DNA of 64,000 nucleotides from Camellia lanceoleosa (Eukaryota; Streptophyta; Magnoliopsida; Ericales; Theaceae): assembly GCA_025200525.1 (NCBI GenBank), contig CM045758.1, positions 162,065,040-162,129,039 on the forward strand, read 5' to 3'. Position numbers and translations under genes: made by a program. This document shows, one piece after another, positions 62,478 through 64,000 of the stretch. Under the pieces are notes generated by a model. The model ran no database searches, was not told the DNA's origin, and saw only the letters and a program-made list of their open reading frames with translations. Position 1 is the stretch's first letter. The number at the start of each line of letters is the position of its first letter.

Positions 62478-64000
62478 AATGTCGGGCCACGTTGAGGCAC
62501 TTCCAATGGCCACTCTTGAGCACTCAAATGGCCACACCACCACGAGCTAAACGTCACGAAGTTGGCCTTGCAAGGCAACCCGTGACACAAGGCCAAGGGG
62601 TTCTAGATCGTCAAATGCACCTCAACTGATAGATGAGGAAGAGGCAAATTCAGAGGAGACAAAAGAGGAAGATGTAGAAGGATACAAATCCAATGATGAA
62701 GAAGAAAATTATGAGTTGCGTGTTGTTGATATTGAGAATGATGATTGTTAGATCCTCATTGGATAAATGGGAGCAAAGACTTAATGTTTTGTTGGTTTAA
62801 TTTGTTGATGCTTTGAAATACATGCTTAACTTGAAATATTGTTGTTAGTTGACATTTATATGCCTCATATTAAATTATATTATTTCAACCTGCCAGGGTG
62901 TGCCTTACTTCGATAAAACCCGCACCTCACCTTGCGCCTTGAGCCTAAGGCCCCAAGAGACCTTGGCGCCTTGGTGCACTTATCGCTTTTAATAACACTG
63001 GGCAAACCCCTTCATGTAGAGGAGGACAAAACCTATTCCTCTAAGTGTAAAGTTGTTTAGAAGTTAGGAAGTATGAACATACATGATACATGTATGTACA
63101 TGCTTGATTGTGAAACTAAAGCACTAAACAATAAGTAACAACAATAATAAAAACCTTGTAGCAGGTAAAGGAAAGCACATTAATGGTGAACCACTAGCAT
63201 CATTGTTCATTTTACCTCATCAAGTATCATATAATCCCATGTGATGTCGTCCTCACTTCTCTCATCATGAAAGTAATAGTCCCCACGTAAAGATTTTGCA
63301 TTATTCCGCACAATATCGTAAGTAGTGAGAAGAACACCTTTGTCCTGTAAGGGAGACAAATTTTGCAAACATAAAATTTTGATAACATTTGATTAATAAA
63401 AGAATGATCTTACCAAAAAAATAAAAGAACAAAGGCTATTCAAATCTACATTACTGCTTTTTCCTAGAATAAGTTCAAAAAAGAAGCTCCTAGTAAACAT
63501 GATACATGCATGACATCCTGTTAGAAAAAGAATTCCAATTTCTATGGATCTTTGTTGAACTTTGAAATCATGCTCAAGTCCAATAATGTTTTGGTTTGAA
63601 CTTCCAAGAATCAATTGCACTGCTATTGTTACAAAGTTTAATTCGAAATTAAAGCATCAAACCATTATCCATAGTTAGCATCTTCCTTGCCCATACATAT
63701 TTTTATTAGGTAATATTGTTTTTTTATGAGGTAATAGTTGCCCATACATATTACATTTCCAGAGCATAGCACAATAACATTCTTTTGAAATGTTCTGACT
63801 GCTCACATAGTTTTGCAGCTAGGATAAAAAGCACATGCCATGCAAATCAAAAACAAAAAAAACTAAAGAAAAATTCTTTTTTTTTTTTTCTTTTTTTTTT
63901 TTTTTATTCCACTAAAAAGCAGTAGTAGACATGAGATCAAACCTGAAGTATATATTGGAGTTCATATTGCCGTGCTTTTACACAAGTCCCAAAATATCTG

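Larger units (their letters stand above)
56261..62587. mobile_element. Non-autonomous LTR retrotransposon nested in the hAT (copy B)
   Basis: Counterpart of 10181-16678 with the same target duplication CAAGG (56256-56260, 62588-62592), TGTCATGGG start and CCGTGACA end. LTRs at 56261-58693 and about 60669-62587. The internal region has no gag or pol. It lacks the 288-bp MITE seen in copy A. Confidence 0.85.
53421..62751 (+). pseudogene. hAT transposase remnant (copy B), more complete zinc finger
   Basis: Retains the BED-type zinc finger FKCNFCGKVSNGG...KQHLVGG...VATCQ (about 53800-53900), the following acidic linker up to 54262, then DUF659 (FGPMVEAIGQYDPGMKAPSF, from about 55150) after an inserted MITE. 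Stops are at SDG*T (shared with copy A) and TMFV*CIDA (only here). A former intron runs GTAAGAATC...TTTTAATAG up to about 55641. [18 protein letters not shown] follows, then a stop after MTRMFT and frame breaks. The C-terminus resumes at 62588 after the LTR element, with the stop at 62749. The dimerisation domain is absent as in copy A, so the loss predates the duplication. Confidence 0.85.
53180..63000 (+). mobile_element. hAT transposon in CHR24 intron 8 (copy B), disrupted
   Basis: Same insertion as 8225-17075: identical 8-bp target duplication GGCAAACC at 53172-53179 and 63001-63008 and the same inverted repeats. Near the right end it keeps 16 bp (TTGGTGCACTTATCGC) that copy A has lost. 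It also keeps the zinc-finger region that is partly deleted in copy A. Confidence 0.93.
42663..63997 (-). pseudogene. CHR24: CHR24-like SNF2 ATPase, copy B (exons 7-24, 5' end outside window), probably decayed
   Basis: Same gene as copy A, shifted by about 45.9 kb. Exons: 63997-63943, 63344-63216, 51924-51817, 51663-51608, 51527-51437, 49732-49595, 49500-49423, a damaged exon 14 at about 48393-48196, 48110-48039, 46609-46529, 46441-46323, then exons seen only here: 44920-44809 (helicase motif [13 protein letters not shown]), 44355-44287, 44180-44086, 43849-43718 (GIAGVSHHSLLFSKTAP), 43508-43443, 43370-43238, 42824-42663 (coiled-coil-like tail, stop TAG). All junctions are GT-AG and in phase except exon 14. 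Exon 14 has lost its CCAG acceptor and carries two 1-bp deletions and a 5-bp insertion relative to copy A. Exon 12 reads FLVSLK for FLRRLK, and motif V reads GLGLDATKAD for [10 protein letters not shown]. Exons 9, 11 and 15 match copy A. It could be a pseudogene, a null allele, or a poorly polished assembly copy; exons 18-24 themselves look intact. Confidence 0.8.
45947..64000 (+). repeat. Right unit of the large direct duplication
   Basis: Partner of 1-18072, same orientation. It lacks the three insertions private to the left unit and carries its own 863-bp MITE at 54270-55132 plus a hAT coding stretch (about 53900-54262 and 55136-55230) that is deleted on the left. Confidence 0.95.

Noticed and set aside
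1..64000. tRNA, rRNA or organellar insertions
   Set aside because: No cloverleaf, rRNA core sequence or organelle gene order noticed; short matches cannot be excluded without a search.

Overview
The window is nuclear DNA of a flowering plant, most likely a eudicot. It holds intron-rich genes with GT-AG junctions, an intronless pentatricopeptide-repeat (PPR) gene, many short inverted-repeat elements with TTA/TAA target duplications, hAT transposons, a Tat-like Ty3/gypsy remnant with an antisense ORF, and a 100-base scaffold gap (20622-20721). The species cannot be named from the sequence.

Layout. (1) 1-20160, minus strand: exons 1-17 of a SNF2-family ATPase gene resembling Arabidopsis CHR24 (ERCC6-like group). 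The 3' end lies left of the window. Intron 8 is about 10.3 kb because it carries a hAT transposon (8225-17075), which is itself split by a non-autonomous LTR element (10181-16678), whose left LTR holds a further hAT-type element (10496-11342). (2) 20161-20621: promoter side and a MITE cut off by the gap. (3) 20722-27900: decayed Ty3/gypsy element with RNase H, integrase and pol-tail remnants on plus and a coiled-coil plus 'putative gypsy type transposon' ORF on minus. (4) 27900-31035: AT-rich DNA with two related repeat copies and simple repeats. (5) 31040-33360, plus: small gene for a 93-residue single-pass membrane protein with a 5' UTR intron. (6) 33361-36477: MITEs and a candidate solo LTR. 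(7) 36478-38114, minus: PPR gene broken by one frameshift. (8) 38115-42662: foldback element, a ClpP2-like gene fragment and a stretch rich in AATTTTCTCTG. (9) 42663-64000, minus: a second CHR24 copy, exons 7-24, with its 5' end right of the window.

Main observation. Bases 1-18072 and 45947-64000 are the same sequence at a few percent divergence, in direct orientation, and include the same nested transposons. The two copies differ by several clean element insertions with target duplications. A 100-base N gap lies between them, and contig 1 ends just upstream of the gene while contig 2 carries the same gene's 3' end. This is either a recent tandem duplication or two haplotypes wrongly placed in series. 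The right-hand copy shows decay (exon 14 frameshifts and a lost splice acceptor, altered helicase motifs); the left-hand copy is open and canonical wherever it is visible.

No new defence or metabolic system was found. The interest lies in the assembly or duplication question, the nested transposons, an exon-repeat architecture in the N-terminus of the remodeler, and several broken genes.
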